DNA of 64,000 bases from Corynebacterium curieae (lineage in GTDB: Bacteria; Actinomycetota; Actinomycetes; Mycobacteriales; Mycobacteriaceae). Within the stretch, counting starts at the first letter, position 1. Each line of letters starts with the position of its first letter. Below are positions 1 to 8,956 of this stretch, one piece after another. Position numbers and translations under genes: made by a program. The stretch lies in NCBI RefSeq assembly GCF_027570035.1, contig NZ_JAKMUU010000001.1:846136-910135 (forward strand), in the 5' to 3' direction. Under the pieces are notes generated by a model. That model had not been told where the DNA came from. It saw only the letters and a program-made list of their open reading frames with translations, and ran no database searches.

Positions 1-1103
1 TCAAAGAGCTCATACCCCATCAAAATCTGCATCGAGTTGAGGTTGGGATCCCGCGGTGGCGGGGGTACGGTACGCCCCAAGGTGATGGCCACACCGATGG
101 TGCCGGCCATGACCGCCACCTCCACTATGGCTATGCGTATGAACAGGCGCGGGTTCTTGTCCAACTGCGGGATAGTCAGCTCGCGGTGAGCTAGGCCAAA
201 GATTCCCAGCAGGATCGTCAGCACGAACTTAGTTATCAAGATGATGCCGTAGGCAGAATCCACTAGATCGGAGATATTCATGCGGATAAGCGTGTTGATC
301 AGGCCTGATACCGCCAGCACCACAATGGCCATGAAGGCAATGCCAGAGTAGCGCTTCACTGCAAAAGCAAGGTTGGGGCCAAGGCGCCGCCCATGGGCGA
401 TAAGCGCCATGAGCCCGCCTACCCAAAGCATGACAAAGACCAAGTGCCACAGCAGCGAATTGGTGCCGTAATCGTGGTCGCCGCCGGCCGCGGAGTGGCC
501 TTCTAGGCCAATGGGCACCACCTGCAAGACGGAGAAGAAAAGTAACACCGGCTGCATGGACCAGCTGCGACCAAGAAGTCCGAGAATGCCTACGCCAAGG
601 GCAATGAGCACGGAAATCCCCCAGACAATGGTGGTGGAAATTTCCGTGAGTGCCATCTTCACAATGGAAGGCTCAAATACTTGAGAAAATGGCGCTCCGG
701 TGAGATCGGACATGATGAGCGGGATTTCCACCAGCCCCACGGCTGCCACACCAAAGGAAGCCCAGGTGCCGGTACGCGCGGCAATGTGGCCGTCGACGGA
801 TAAGGGGGCATCGATAAGCGCAGCATTATCCCCGCGCGGAGCGATGAGAAAGGATGAAGCCAAGAAGGACCCCACGGACAAGGCCATGAGAATCCACGCC
901 AATCCGCGGAAAACCGGCAGGCCAAAGGTGGTAATGCGGCCGGGATCCGGAATTCCTAGGGCCGCCAGGGAATCAGCCAGGAGGAACAAGGAAATGAAAC
1001 CGGCAATCAGGCCGGCAATCAGCATAGCTGCGATATACATTCCCCAGGAAGAGCGGGGCTTCCTCCCCGCCGTATTCACACTGTTAACCTGCTCATTTGC
1101 CAT
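1..1103 (-). CDS. CopD-type membrane protein, likely fused CopD/CtaG (3' end outside window)
   Basis: The start codon and the first 367 residues are in the window; the gene continues past base 1. Reading the minus strand gives a highly hydrophobic protein with about eight membrane segments. A His/Asp-rich loop (GHSAAGGDHDYGTNS followed by LLWH) is typical of CopD copper-transport domains. In corynebacteria this architecture usually belongs to a fusion of CopD with the cytochrome c oxidase assembly factor CtaG, which delivers copper to oxidase at the membrane. The CtaG half would lie outside, so the fusion is inferred. No Shine-Dalgarno site precedes the ATG; instead TACAAT ends 7 nt before it, a perfect TANAAT box suited to a leaderless transcript. 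Divergent from the LysR gene at 1179. Confidence 0.7.
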   Translation of the reverse strand, partial: MANEQVNSVNTAGRKPRSSWGMYIAAMLIAGLIAGFISLFLLADSLAALGIPDPGRITTFGLPVFRGLAWILMALSVGSFLASSFLIAPRGDNAALIDAPLSVDGHIAARTGTWASFGVAAVGLVEIPLIMSDLTGAPFSQVFEPSIVKMALTEISTTIVWGISVLIALGVGILGLLGRSWSMQPVLLFFSVLQVVPIGLEGHSAAGGDHDYGTNSLLWHLVFVMLWVGGLMALIAHGRRLGPNLAFAVKRYSGIAFMAIVVLAVSGLINTLIRMNISDLVDSAYGIILITKFVLTILLGIFGLAHRELTIPQLDKNPRLFIRIAIVEVAVMAGTIGVAITLGRTVPPPPRDPNLNSMQILMGYELF

Positions 1104-1142
1104 AGTGGGCATTGTATAGCGCGACCTAGTTTCTCACATAAC

Positions 1143-1165
1143 ACACATTTTGTCTTTACATGTGT
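1143..1165. promoter_or_regulatory. Inverted repeat ACACAT-N11-ATGTGT, candidate LysR operator
   Basis: The 6-bp arms are perfectly complementary with an 11-nt spacer, the T-N11-A geometry expected for a LysR-type regulator. It lies in the 75-bp gap between the divergent copD-type gene and the lysR gene, just upstream of the latter. Autoregulation or control of the copper gene is inferred. Confidence 0.45.
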
Positions 1166-1178
1166 CATTATGGGGCTT

Positions 1179-2096
1179 ATGGACACCCGTCAACTTCTTT
1201 ATTTCCGCGCCGTTGTAGACAACGGTTCCTTCACGCACGCTGCTGAATCCCTCGACATGACTCAGCCTTCCCTGAGCCTTTCCATTCGGAAGCTAGAAAA
1301 GGAACTCAACGCCCAGCTGCTCTCGCGCGGCCGTTCCGGCGTCTCCACTACGGAGGCCGGGGATTATGTGTATGAAACAGCCGTGAAAGTTGATGCGCTG
1401 CTGAATGAAACCCACCGACATATCAGCGAAATCACCGGTGACAAGGCCAGCACCGTCTCGCTCGCCTCTGGCCCGATATTGAACTGGGAATTTACCCCTT
1501 CCGTGCTAGCCGAGCTCAAAAAGATTTACCCCACTGCCACCATCACGCTAGATGATGCCGAACCGGCTACCGCCATCAAGCACCTGCTGGATGGCCAAGT
1601 GGACTTGGCGCTCTTGCCGACGTCCGATCCCAAGGCCTTTATTCGCCGCTACTCCCCCGAACTTACCGTCCACCAGGTGGCCACGTTTGATTATTCCGTC
1701 GCCCTCCCACAGCGCCTTGCAGAGCTAGAAGCGCCCATTTCCCTGGCGGACCTGCGCGGAGAGAATTGGCTTGTCCCACCGCGCAGCCGCGAGCTGCCGG
1801 AACTAGCAGAGTTCTATAGTGAGCTGTGGAATACTCGCCCTGGCCTCAAGCCGGACAAGACCCAAGAAGTAGCCAGCCTCAATAGTGCTATCCCGCTGGT
1901 ATCCAGCGGGCTTGGTGTAAGCATCGTGCCCAATTGTGCGCCCGCCGTACAGCCGCATGGCATCCTTAGCCGCCCGATTGCAGACGACCTGCCACCCTAT
2001 TACGCCATCGTGGCCTATCGAGCAGATCGCGATCTGACCGCCGCAGCGCAGGAGCTGGTGGATATCCTGCGTTCCCCACAGCGCACCCTGGCTTAG
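1179..2096 (+). CDS. LysR family transcriptional regulator
   Basis: 305 residues, the normal length for the family. Residues 1-60 form the winged helix-turn-helix (MDTRQLLYFRAVVDNGSFTH, then AAESLDMTQPSLSLSIRKLE), followed by a linker helix and a substrate-binding domain of two periplasmic-binding-like lobes. The effector is not predictable from sequence. An ATG nine bases earlier (1170) is also open, but the MDTRQL start fits the family better and lies 7 nt after a CATTAT box, consistent with leaderless expression. The neighbouring inverted repeat at 1143-1165 is a plausible self-operator. The divergent copper/oxidase-assembly gene is the most obvious target candidate, by position only. Confidence 0.9.
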   Translation: MDTRQLLYFRAVVDNGSFTHAAESLDMTQPSLSLSIRKLEKELNAQLLSRGRSGVSTTEAGDYVYETAVKVDALLNETHRHISEITGDKASTVSLASGPILNWEFTPSVLAELKKIYPTATITLDDAEPATAIKHLLDGQVDLALLPTSDPKAFIRRYSPELTVHQVATFDYSVALPQRLAELEAPISLADLRGENWLVPPRSRELPELAEFYSELWNTRPGLKPDKTQEVASLNSAIPLVSSGLGVSIVPNCAPAVQPHGILSRPIADDLPPYYAIVAYRADRDLTAAAQELVDILRSPQRTLA

Positions 2097-2135
2097 GTTT
2101 CCCCGTCCTTGTGGGCTACTATGAGTGCGTTGTAA

Positions 2136-2209
2136 GCCCCCATAGCTCAGTGGATTAGAGCAGTGGGTTTCTACCCCATGTGTCGCGGGTTCGAATCCTG
2201 CTGGGGGCA
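2136..2209 (+). tRNA. tRNA-Arg (anticodon TCT)
   Basis: Cloverleaf drawn by hand. Acceptor arms GCCCCCA and TGGGGGC pair fully. The D arm begins TAGCTCAG. Anticodon stem GTGGG/CCCAT encloses loop TTTCTAC, giving anticodon TCT for AGA codons. The T arm contains GGGTTCGAATCC. The 3' CCA is not encoded. Confidence 0.93.
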
Positions 2210-2216
2210 CCGCCCG

Positions 2217-2259
2217 AAAGCCTTGAGGCGCCGAGTTTCTCGCCGCTTCAAGGCTTTTT
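2217..2259 (+). terminator. Rho-independent terminator after tRNA-Arg
   Basis: Arms AAAGCCTTGA and TCAAGGCTTT flank a GC-rich inner stem and are followed by five T residues. It begins 8 nt after the tRNA. Confidence 0.8.
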
Positions 2260-2303
2260 GTTTACGCTAGGACTCACAACGCCCAACCCGGAAAGGCTTA
2301 ACC

Positions 2304-3104
2304 ATGTCACTTCCCGCCCCCTCTCGCACGTCCTACGCCCTCGTCACCGGCGCTAGCCAAGGAATTGGCAAAGCCATGGCGCAGGATTTTGCCGCGCTGG
2401 GCTATAACGTCATCCTTGTTGCCCGGCGCCGCGAGGTACTAGAGTCCATTGCCGCGGAGCTCGAGCAGCGCCACAATGTCGAGGCCATAGCTCTGCCTGC
2501 GGACCTCGCAGCGGCTGATGACGTCGCCCGTGTAGTAGAAACCATAGCCTCCCACGAGGTGTCCATTTTGGTAAATTCCGCCGGTATTGCCAGCTTCGGC
2601 CCCTTCATGGACCAGGACTGGAAGTACGAATCAACCCAATTTGATCTCAATGGCACTGCGGTTCACCGCCTCACCCGCGCTGCTTTGGAGCACATGCTGC
2701 CGCGCCGCAACGGTGCCATTTGCAATGTTGGTTCCGCCGCGGGCAATATCCCCATTCCCAACAACGCTACCTATGTCTTCACCAAGGCCGGCGTCAATGC
2801 GTTTACGGAGGCCCTGCACTACGAGCTCAAAGGCTCCGGAGTATCGTGCACCCTCCTTGCCCCCGGACCGGTGCGCGAGGCCGCCATCGCGGAAGAAGAC
2901 CAGTCCATCGTGGATAAGGTGGTCCCGGATTTCTTGTGGACCACCTACGAATCTTGCTCCCAAGAGACCATTGCGGCTATGCGTCGCAACCAACGCCGCG
3001 TAGTACCGGGGCCCCTATCGAAGGCCATGAATACCATCAGCCAAGTGCTGCCCACCCCGGTGATTGCACCGCTGGTAGGCAGCTTCTACGCCAAGATGGG
3101 CTAG
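2304..3104 (+). CDS. SDR family short-chain dehydrogenase/reductase
   Basis: 266 residues, the classical SDR size. The N-terminal Rossmann motif is TGASQGIG and the active site shows Ser in NVGSAAG followed by YVFTK (Tyr-x3-Lys). NAG-type stability motif is present as NSAGIA. The substrate cannot be named; the nearest general relatives are oxidoreductases acting on fatty or keto compounds. Start ATG has GGAAAGG 7 nt upstream. The gene ends tail to tail with the alanine symporter: its TAG (3102-3104) and the symporter's TAG on the other strand share the bases CTAG, with no terminator between them. Confidence 0.88.
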   Translation: MSLPAPSRTSYALVTGASQGIGKAMAQDFAALGYNVILVARRREVLESIAAELEQRHNVEAIALPADLAAADDVARVVETIASHEVSILVNSAGIASFGPFMDQDWKYESTQFDLNGTAVHRLTRAALEHMLPRRNGAICNVGSAAGNIPIPNNATYVFTKAGVNAFTEALHYELKGSGVSCTLLAPGPVREAAIAEEDQSIVDKVVPDFLWTTYESCSQETIAAMRRNQRRVVPGPLSKAMNTISQVLPTPVIAPLVGSFYAKMG

Positions 3105-4642
3105 GCTCCCGCACCCTCTAGGTCGTTTCCTTTGAGCACGCTGCCCTCGCCGCGTGCTCGTTTGCGCGCCACCCAGAAGTCCGCGTTCTTAATACCTAGG
3201 GCTTCTGGGTCGAATTGTGGATCCTTTCCAGCCTTCTTCTGTTTCTCGTAGTCCTTGAGCGCCTTGAGGGCAGGCACCTGGAGGAAAAGGATGGCGATGA
3301 TATTGAGCCATGCTGTGGTGCCAACACCAATATCACCCAATGCCCATGCCGCTCCTGGAGTGGTGGTAGCTCCCACGATGACGGAGACAATAATCAGCGC
3401 GCGCAGCACCCAAATCAGGCCCCGACGGGCAGCCCGGGAGCGTACCCAACGGTTGAAGTAGGTCAAATTGACCTCGGACATGTAGTAGTACGCCAGAACC
3501 GTCGTAAAGGCGAAGAAGGCGATGGAAACCGCAATAAACGTCGGGCCCCAACCGGCAAAGACGCTATCCAGGCCGGATTGCACGTAGCCAGGACCAACCT
3601 CAACGCCTTCCGGCAGCGAACCGTTGTAGACCACCTCGCCGTCCTCGGAGCTACCGCGAAAGACGGTGTACATATCGGTGGAAATGATCATGAACGCGGT
3701 AGCCGAGCAAACAAAGAGCGTATCAACGTAGACCGCAAAGGACTGCACAAAGCCCTGCTTTGCCGGGTGGGAGACCTCGGCGGCCGCTGCGGATTGCGGG
3801 CCGGTACCCTGGCCGGCCTCGTTAGAATAAATGCCGCGCTTAACGCCCCACATGATCGCCGCGCCCAGCATGCCGGAAAAGCCGGCTTCCATATTGAAGG
3901 CGGACTTGAAGATGAGACCAAAGACCTCTGGAATCTGCGAGAAGTTCATGCACATGACCACCACGGAAATGACAATGTAGATAACCGCCATAAAGGGCAC
4001 GACGATGGTGGCAAAGTTCGCGATGCGCTTTACGCCGCCGATAATGATGATGGCCAGGATGCCTGCCAACACGACGGCAGCCCACGTGGAGTTAATACCC
4101 CACGCGGTATCGGCCGCGGCAGCCACCGCGTTGGCCTGAATCGCCGGCAAGAAGTAGCTAGTGGCCAAAATCATGGCGATGGCGAATACGATGCCATAAA
4201 CCACCATGAACGGTGCGGCCTTGGTGTGCTTATAGGCCTTTTCGATGTAGTACGCTGGGCCGCCGCGATACTCTCCGGTGTCTTGGTCTTTCTCCTTGTA
4301 TATCTGGGCCAAAGTACATTCGATAAACGAAGTAGACGAGCCCAACATCGCCACGGCCCACATCCAAAACACCGCTCCTGGGCCGCCAAAGGCGATGGCG
4401 GTTGCCACACCGGCGATATTGCCCACGCCGACGCGGCCGGATAGCGAGACCATCAAGGACTGGAAGGAAGATACACCATCCGCGGATTTCTCTCCGTTGG
4501 CGATCTGCTTGAGCATATCTGGGATGCAGCGCACCTGGAGGCCGCGCGTCACCACAGTGAAATAGATGCCCGCGCCGAGGCATAAAAACACCAAGACGGG
4601 GGACCAAATTACGGAATTGAGGGCTTCAAGAAAGTTTGCCAT
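3101..4642 (-). CDS. Alanine/glycine:cation symporter (AGCS family), copy 1
   Basis: 513 residues with about eleven membrane segments. Family signatures seen are GRVGVGNIAGVATAIAFGGP in the N-terminal third and SNEAGQGTGPQSAAAA in the middle. AGCS proteins import alanine or glycine with Na+ or H+. The ATG at 4642 is preferred over upstream ATGs because AGGAGA lies 6 nt before it and the protein then starts with MANFLEALNSVIW, as in relatives. A candidate GlxR site lies about 75 bp upstream. A second family member is encoded at 54789-56210. Confidence 0.9.
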   Translation of the reverse strand: MANFLEALNSVIWSPVLVFLCLGAGIYFTVVTRGLQVRCIPDMLKQIANGEKSADGVSSFQSLMVSLSGRVGVGNIAGVATAIAFGGPGAVFWMWAVAMLGSSTSFIECTLAQIYKEKDQDTGEYRGGPAYYIEKAYKHTKAAPFMVVYGIVFAIAMILATSYFLPAIQANAVAAAADTAWGINSTWAAVVLAGILAIIIIGGVKRIANFATIVVPFMAVIYIVISVVVMCMNFSQIPEVFGLIFKSAFNMEAGFSGMLGAAIMWGVKRGIYSNEAGQGTGPQSAAAAEVSHPAKQGFVQSFAVYVDTLFVCSATAFMIISTDMYTVFRGSSEDGEVVYNGSLPEGVEVGPGYVQSGLDSVFAGWGPTFIAVSIAFFAFTTVLAYYYMSEVNLTYFNRWVRSRAARRGLIWVLRALIIVSVIVGATTTPGAAWALGDIGVGTTAWLNIIAILFLQVPALKALKDYEKQKKAGKDPQFDPEALGIKNADFWVARKRARGEGSVLKGNDLEGAGA

Positions 4643-4704
4643 CTGGTCTCTCCTAAGTCTGTCGCACCTCCCGAGTGAAGAGCGATAACACAAAGTATGC
4701 CGCA

Positions 4705-4724
4705 ACTCACACTTAAACGTGAGT
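4705..4724. repeat. Inverted repeat ACTCAC-N8-GTGAGT
   Basis: Perfect 6-bp arms with an 8-nt spacer in the divergent gap between the symporter and oligoribonuclease. It overlaps the GlxR-like site at 4718-4733, so it may be part of one compound operator. Confidence 0.4.
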
Positions 4725-4733
4725 CAAATCACC
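4718..4733. promoter_or_regulatory. Candidate GlxR (cAMP receptor) site
   Basis: Contains GTGA-N6-TCAC, the exact core of the corynebacterial GlxR consensus TGTGANNTANNTCACA (9 of 12 fixed positions). It sits upstream of the alanine symporter start at 4642 and of orn at 4861. Which gene it serves is unknown. Confidence 0.4.
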
Positions 4734-4860
4734 GAAAATTATTATGTAGATACACACCACACCTGCGCATCGCTACTGTGCCCTGTAGTGATTCACTCTT
4801 TCGAAACTCCCACCTGCACCCCATACAGGGGTAATGAAGTGCGAGCGTAGAATGGTCTGC

Positions 4861-5499
4861 ATGCCACATTCCGATATTGCCGCAAAGCACGACCGCCTCG
4901 TCTGGATCGATTTGGAGATGACCGGCCTCGACCCGGAGCGCCACGTCATCGTCGAGGTCGCCGCCGTTATCACCGATGGCAACCTCAATATCCTGAGTGA
5001 AGGTATCGACCTCGTCGTCCACGCCACCGAGGAAGAACTGGCCCAGATGGATTCCTTTGTCACCGAGATGCACGCCAAGTCTGGGCTGGATAAAGAAATC
5101 CGCGAGTCTTCTACCTCCATCGGTGAGGCCGAGGATGCCGTGCTAACGCTTATCAATGAGCACTGCGATCCGGAGCACCCCGCTCCCCTAGCCGGAAATT
5201 CTATCGCCACCGATCGCACCTTCATTCGCACCTATATGCCGCGACTCGATAGCGCCCTGCACTACCGCATGATCGATGTATCGACCATCAAGGAGCTGGC
5301 CCGCCGGTGGCATCCGCGCGCCTATTTCAACCAGCCCGATAAGGGCATGGCCCACCGCGCTCTACAAGACATTATCGAGTCCATCCGCGAGCTGGACTTC
5401 TACCGCCGCAGCGTCTTCCGCACCGATGAGGGCCCCACCACCCCCGAGGCGGAGCAGATCAAGGCGGAAACTACGGCAGATTACCAGGCGTTTTTGTAA
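4861..5499 (+). CDS. orn: Oligoribonuclease
   Basis: 212 residues. A DEDDh 3'-5' exonuclease that degrades 2-5 nt RNA fragments and linear dinucleotides such as pGpG in the cytoplasm. Exo I motif is [14 protein letters not shown] (Asp and Glu metal ligands); further acidic residues and the catalytic His occur in the C-terminal third ([14 protein letters not shown]). An upstream ATG at 4834 is open, but TAGAAT ends exactly 7 nt before 4861, so a leaderless transcript starting at this ATG is the better choice and gives the usual N-terminus. Confidence 0.93.
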   Translation: MPHSDIAAKHDRLVWIDLEMTGLDPERHVIVEVAAVITDGNLNILSEGIDLVVHATEEELAQMDSFVTEMHAKSGLDKEIRESSTSIGEAEDAVLTLINEHCDPEHPAPLAGNSIATDRTFIRTYMPRLDSALHYRMIDVSTIKELARRWHPRAYFNQPDKGMAHRALQDIIESIRELDFYRRSVFRTDEGPTTPEAEQIKAETTADYQAFL

Positions 5500-5548
5500 T
5501 TTAGGCAGCGTGAGTTAACCTGTATTTCGTTGCTTTCACGCAGCGATG

Positions 5549-5624
5549 GTGGCTGTAGTTCAGCTGGTAGAGCACCAGGTTGTGATCCTGGGTGTCGCGG
5601 GTTCGAGCCCCGTCAGCCACCCCA
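5549..5624 (+). tRNA. tRNA-His (anticodon GTG)
   Basis: Acceptor arms GTGGCTG and CAGCCAC pair fully. Anticodon loop TTGTGAT gives GTG. The T arm is GGGTTCGAGCCCC. The G at 5548 can pair with discriminator C 5621, the extra G-1:C73 pair that marks tRNA-His. The 3' CCA appears encoded (5622-5624). Confidence 0.93.
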
Positions 5625-5627
5625 AGT

Positions 5628-5653
5628 GCCCGAGCCTTGCGCTCGGGCTTTTT
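5628..5653 (+). terminator. Terminator after tRNA-His
   Basis: GCCCGAG and CTCGGGC form a 7-bp stem followed by five T residues. The T run overlaps the stop codon of the convergent monooxygenase gene. Confidence 0.85.
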
Positions 5654-6609
5654 CAGTTTTCTCCCTGCAGGCTTGCCAGCAGCTCCTCCGAGCGCGCTCG
5701 ACCAGCCACATCCGGCATATCTCCGGTCACCACAAACTCGCTTATGCCTAAGCGCTTGCCGACGCCCCTTAGTTCCTCCCCCACTCCTTCCACCGTCCCC
5801 CAGACATCGTGGGCCAACGCTTCCTCGATTCGCCGCCGTTGCTGCCCCGTCAGCGCATTCATATCTAGCTCGCCCGCTGGCCGCAGAGGCGCAAACTCAC
5901 CAGTAGATTGTGCGCATACCTTGGCATAGGCCTCCGGCAACAATAAATCGCGGGCGGCCGCGGCGGTATCGGCGGCGGCGATATTAAGCGAGGAGATGAT
6001 AGGTGGGGCGTCGGCAAGCGCATGCTCCCGATATACTCGCGCGGCCGCCCCCTGGGTTGCTACTGGCCCACCCAAGATGACGCCCAACCCCAGCTTGGCC
6101 GCCACCGCTGCCGAGCGAAAGCCCGCCAAAACGTAGAGCGGCGTACCTTCGTACTCCGGACGCACCGTCACAGCTTCCTCACCACGCAGGTAGCGCATCA
6201 GCGTTGCTAATTCCGCCTCGAAGCGCTGCTTTAGCTCGGTAGGCTCGCCCTGGCGCAGCGCCTGCCGCACCGGCGCAGTAAATCCCACTGAGGAGCCGAT
6301 ACCTATATCAATGCGGCCGGGATAGAGCGCCTCGAGGAGGTTAATCTGCTCAGCTACCAGAAACGGCGCATGATTAAGCAACATAATTCCGGCCGCACCC
6401 ACCCGAATTCTTTGCGTCCTCGCCGCCACGTGGGCCGCCAACATGCCCGGCTGCCCCGCCGGAATGCCCGGCACGCCATGATGCTCTGCCACTAGGAAGC
6501 GCCGAAACCCCAGCCGCTCCACATGCCGCGCATGCTCGGCCACCTGGCTTAGCGGGCCGGCCGCACCGCGATCTAAAACAGAAAAGCGCATGGCCACCAC
6601 TGTAGCCAT
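5653..6609 (-). CDS. LLM class flavin-dependent monooxygenase (bacterial luciferase-like)
   Basis: 318 residues with the luciferase-like (beta/alpha)8 pattern: the early segment FSVLDRGAAG, then FLVAEHHGVPGIP, IRVGAAGIMLLNHAPF and GRIDIGIGSS are hallmarks of the alkanal-monooxygenase-like subgroup (MsnO8/YhbW type). Members oxidise small organic substrates with reduced FMN or F420; the substrate is unknown here. Start at 6609 chosen because AAGGGA lies 7 nt upstream; a second in-frame ATG (6591, MRFSVLDRG) is possible. It begins 29 nt after the L,D-transpeptidase gene and is probably read with it. Confidence 0.85.
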   Translation of the reverse strand: MATVVAMRFSVLDRGAAGPLSQVAEHARHVERLGFRRFLVAEHHGVPGIPAGQPGMLAAHVAARTQRIRVGAAGIMLLNHAPFLVAEQINLLEALYPGRIDIGIGSSVGFTAPVRQALRQGEPTELKQRFEAELATLMRYLRGEEAVTVRPEYEGTPLYVLAGFRSAAVAAKLGLGVILGGPVATQGAAARVYREHALADAPPIISSLNIAAADTAAAARDLLLPEAYAKVCAQSTGEFAPLRPAGELDMNALTGQQRRRIEEALAHDVWGTVEGVGEELRGVGKRLGISEFVVTGDMPDVAGRARSEELLASLQGEN

Positions 6610-6638
6610 GCGCTCATCCCTTGCGCCGACGCCGGATG

Positions 6639-7868
6639 CTACTGATTTGCGTCCGCGTTGCCCTTGGACCACTCGTCCCAGGACATATTCCAATCACCTA
6701 GGCCATCCATCGCATTGAGCGTTTCGCCATAGGTATTAAATACGCGCACCACGTCGCCGCGCTTCATCGTCTCCTGGAACCACTGCGCAGCCTCCGGCGT
6801 CACGTTAACGCAACCGTGGGAGGTATTGGTATTGCCCTGTGCCCACACGGACCATGGAGCGGAGTGGACATAAATACCGGAATAAGACATCTGCGTAGCC
6901 CAGTCCACAGTCGTGCGATAACCGCCGGCCTCGTGGGCCAAACCAAAGGTCTCCGAGTCCATCAACAGCTGTGGGTGTTCATCACCAATGACGTAGCGAC
7001 CATTCGGCGTATCGTACTGATAATCGCGGCCCAATGAGACCGGGATGGCGCGCAAGAACTTCTTATTCTTGAATACCTTCATGGTCTTGGTGGCGTTATC
7101 GATTAGCGCTACGGTGCGATCACCAATAGTGAAATTCGTAGAGGCATTCTCACCGCCATAGATTCCACCACCTAGGTCCTTGCCATACTGGTTTACCTTG
7201 ACCTCTACCTTGGTGCCTGGCTCCCAGTAATCCTTTGGCCGCCAGCGCACTTCCTGGTTATTAACCCAGTAGAATGCGCCTTCCACCTCCGGTTTGGTGG
7301 TCACAGTAATGGTCTTCTCGGCCGCCTTGCGGTCCGTAATTGGAACGCCAAAATTAACGCCAATGACCTGGCCTACGCCTACCTCAGAATCGGGGATCGG
7401 GGTTAGCGAGGCTTCGGCCACGCCCGCTGCCTGCGGGGTGGAAAAGCTTAGGTTCTTCTTGTTGCCATCCACGTCAGCGGCGACAATCGAATAGGTGTGG
7501 TTATAGCCCAAGTCCTCCGCGGTAGACCACTTCTTAGCGTCCTTGGAGAGCTTTTCTTCTACTTCCACGCCCATCTCATTGGTCATGGTGACGCTCTTTA
7601 GCTTCCCGTTGGTCTCCACCGTTACCGGCTTCGACGGGTCTACGTTCTGCGCCCCGTCCTTTACGGAAACCTTCAGGCCATCCTTTTTCTTTTCGGACTC
7701 TTTGCCACCCTCCTTCGCGTCGCTCGCGCTCGCGGCGGCGGTGGATTCTTGGTCGGTAGCTTGGTTCTCAGCCGAGGAACCAGAAGAGCAGGAGGCGGCG
7801 GCTAGGGAAATGCACGCTACGCCTGCGACCGCAAGGAGACGGCGCGCAATAGGGAGGGAATTTTTCAC
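6639..7868 (-). CDS. Lipoprotein L,D-transpeptidase with Ig-like domain
   Basis: 409 residues from a GTG start that has AAGGG 7 nt upstream; this start exposes a clean lipoprotein signal (basic [10 protein letters not shown], hydrophobic core, AASC with Cys27). A low-complexity linker rich in Ala, Ser, Glu and Lys follows, then an Ig-like region and a YkuD catalytic domain with [14 protein letters not shown] carrying the nucleophile Cys and the preceding His. The enzyme would make 3-3 peptidoglycan cross-links outside the membrane, as LdtMt2-type enzymes do in mycobacteria. The longer frame upstream to 7910 would destroy the signal peptide. Confidence 0.9.
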   Translation of the reverse strand: MKNSLPIARRLLAVAGVACISLAAASCSSGSSAENQATDQESTAAASASDAKEGGKESEKKKDGLKVSVKDGAQNVDPSKPVTVETNGKLKSVTMTNEMGVEVEEKLSKDAKKWSTAEDLGYNHTYSIVAADVDGNKKNLSFSTPQAAGVAEASLTPIPDSEVGVGQVIGVNFGVPITDRKAAEKTITVTTKPEVEGAFYWVNNQEVRWRPKDYWEPGTKVEVKVNQYGKDLGGGIYGGENASTNFTIGDRTVALIDNATKTMKVFKNKKFLRAIPVSLGRDYQYDTPNGRYVIGDEHPQLLMDSETFGLAHEAGGYRTTVDWATQMSYSGIYVHSAPWSVWAQGNTNTSHGCVNVTPEAAQWFQETMKRGDVVRVFNTYGETLNAMDGLGDWNMSWDEWSKGNADANQ

Positions 7869-8006
7869 TGAGTTGCCCTTAGACACGTAAATACTGCTTT
7901 CAAAGACCAACCTAGATTAGCGTTTCCACCCGCCAAATACCAGAAGCCACTTCAGGCATTAACCAATTTGTTATAGACCCCCTAAAACCCGTATTGACCA
8001 GGCGAT

Positions 8007-8036
8007 TTTACACTTTTAAAGAATGGCTGCTAGAGT
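8007..8036 (+). promoter_or_regulatory. Promoter of tRNA-Lys
   Basis: TTTACA, an 18-nt spacer and TAGAGT, about 45 bp before the tRNA. Sigma-A type by eye. Confidence 0.45.
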
Positions 8037-8080
8037 ATCTACTCGTTGCACAGAGAGCCACACGGCAGGAAGTCAACAAT

Positions 8081-8153
<73 letters not shown>

Positions 8154-8168
8154 CAAGATAAAAAATAA

Positions 8169-8193
8169 GGCCGGGCAATTGCCCGGCCTTTTT
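8169..8193 (+). terminator. Terminator after tRNA-Lys
   Basis: GGCCGGGCAATTGCCCGGCC is a 20-bp perfect palindrome followed by five T residues. It can also serve the convergent ABC operon ending at 8195, although on that strand the following T run is weaker. Confidence 0.85.
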
Positions 8194-8194
8194 G

Positions 8195-8956
8195 CTATTT
8201 CACCCGCAGCGGAGCGATAAGCGGGGCACCGCCATGCTTGACGATGTCCGCCTCTACCCCATACACGCCCTCCACGAGCTCCCCCGTGAGCACGTCCATA
8301 GGCGTGCCTTGAGCGCGGATGTGTCCCTTTTTGAGCACCACCAGCTGGTCACACATGCGCGCGGCCAAGTTAATGTCGTGAATAGCTACAAGGCCCAGGC
8401 TGCCGTCGCGCTGCGCCTTTGCCCGCACCTCGTCCAGCACGAAGATCTGGTGATGGAGGTCGAGGGCGGATGTAGGTTCGTCGAGAAGCATCAGGCCTGG
8501 GCTGCCTACCAGCATCTGTGCCACCGCTACCAGCTGGCGCTGGCCGCCGGAAAGCTCGTTGAGGTAGCGCGAGGCGATCGCATCCAGCCCAAGGGAGTGC
8601 AGAACTTCGCCGGTGCGCGTAATTGGGTCCTCGCAGGCTTCGCGGCGCGCGGAAATCAGCACGGCCTCAAAGGCGCGCAGGGCGGCCGTACTAGTAAGGT
8701 CTTGCGGCACGTAGCCAATGAGCTGGCGGCGGCGCTTGCCGCGCGGTGCCGTGCCATCGACGCGAAAATCCACTTCGCCCTGGCAGCCGCGGTGCACGCC
8801 GGCCAAGGACTTACTCAGCGTGGTCTTTCCGGAGGCATTTGGCCCCAACAGCCCCACCAACTGCCCGCCGTGGAGTTTTTCCACGTCCACGGACTCCAGC
8901 ACGCTGTGCTTGCCATAGGCCGCACTTAGCCCGGAAATAGTCAGTTCTACGTCCAC
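8195..8956 (-). CDS. Iron-siderophore type ABC transporter, ATP-binding protein
   Basis: 253 residues with Walker A GPNASGKT, signature LSGGQRQLVAVAQ, Walker B LMLLDEP and a downstream His loop (AIHDINLA). It belongs to the FecE/FepC class of importers for ferric siderophores, haem or cobalamin. GTG start with GGAGG 5 nt upstream. The frame overlaps the permease gene by 10 bp, so the two are translationally coupled. Last gene of a three-gene operon with permease and binding protein; the tandem DtxR-like boxes ahead of the operon point to iron. Confidence 0.9.
   Translation of the reverse strand: MDVELTISGLSAAYGKHSVLESVDVEKLHGGQLVGLLGPNASGKTTLSKSLAGVHRGCQGEVDFRVDGTAPRGKRRRQLIGYVPQDLTSTAALRAFEAVLISARREACEDPITRTGEVLHSLGLDAIASRYLNELSGGQRQLVAVAQMLVGSPGLMLLDEPTSALDLHHQIFVLDEVRAKAQRDGSLGLVAIHDINLAARMCDQLVVLKKGHIRAQGTPMDVLTGELVEGVYGVEADIVKHGGAPLIAPLRVK

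Noticed and set aside
3215..4444. 409-codon open frame on the plus strand
   Set aside because: Fully antisense to the alanine symporter, His/Arg/Asp-rich low-quality composition, no ribosome site; a shadow of the GC-rich third positions.
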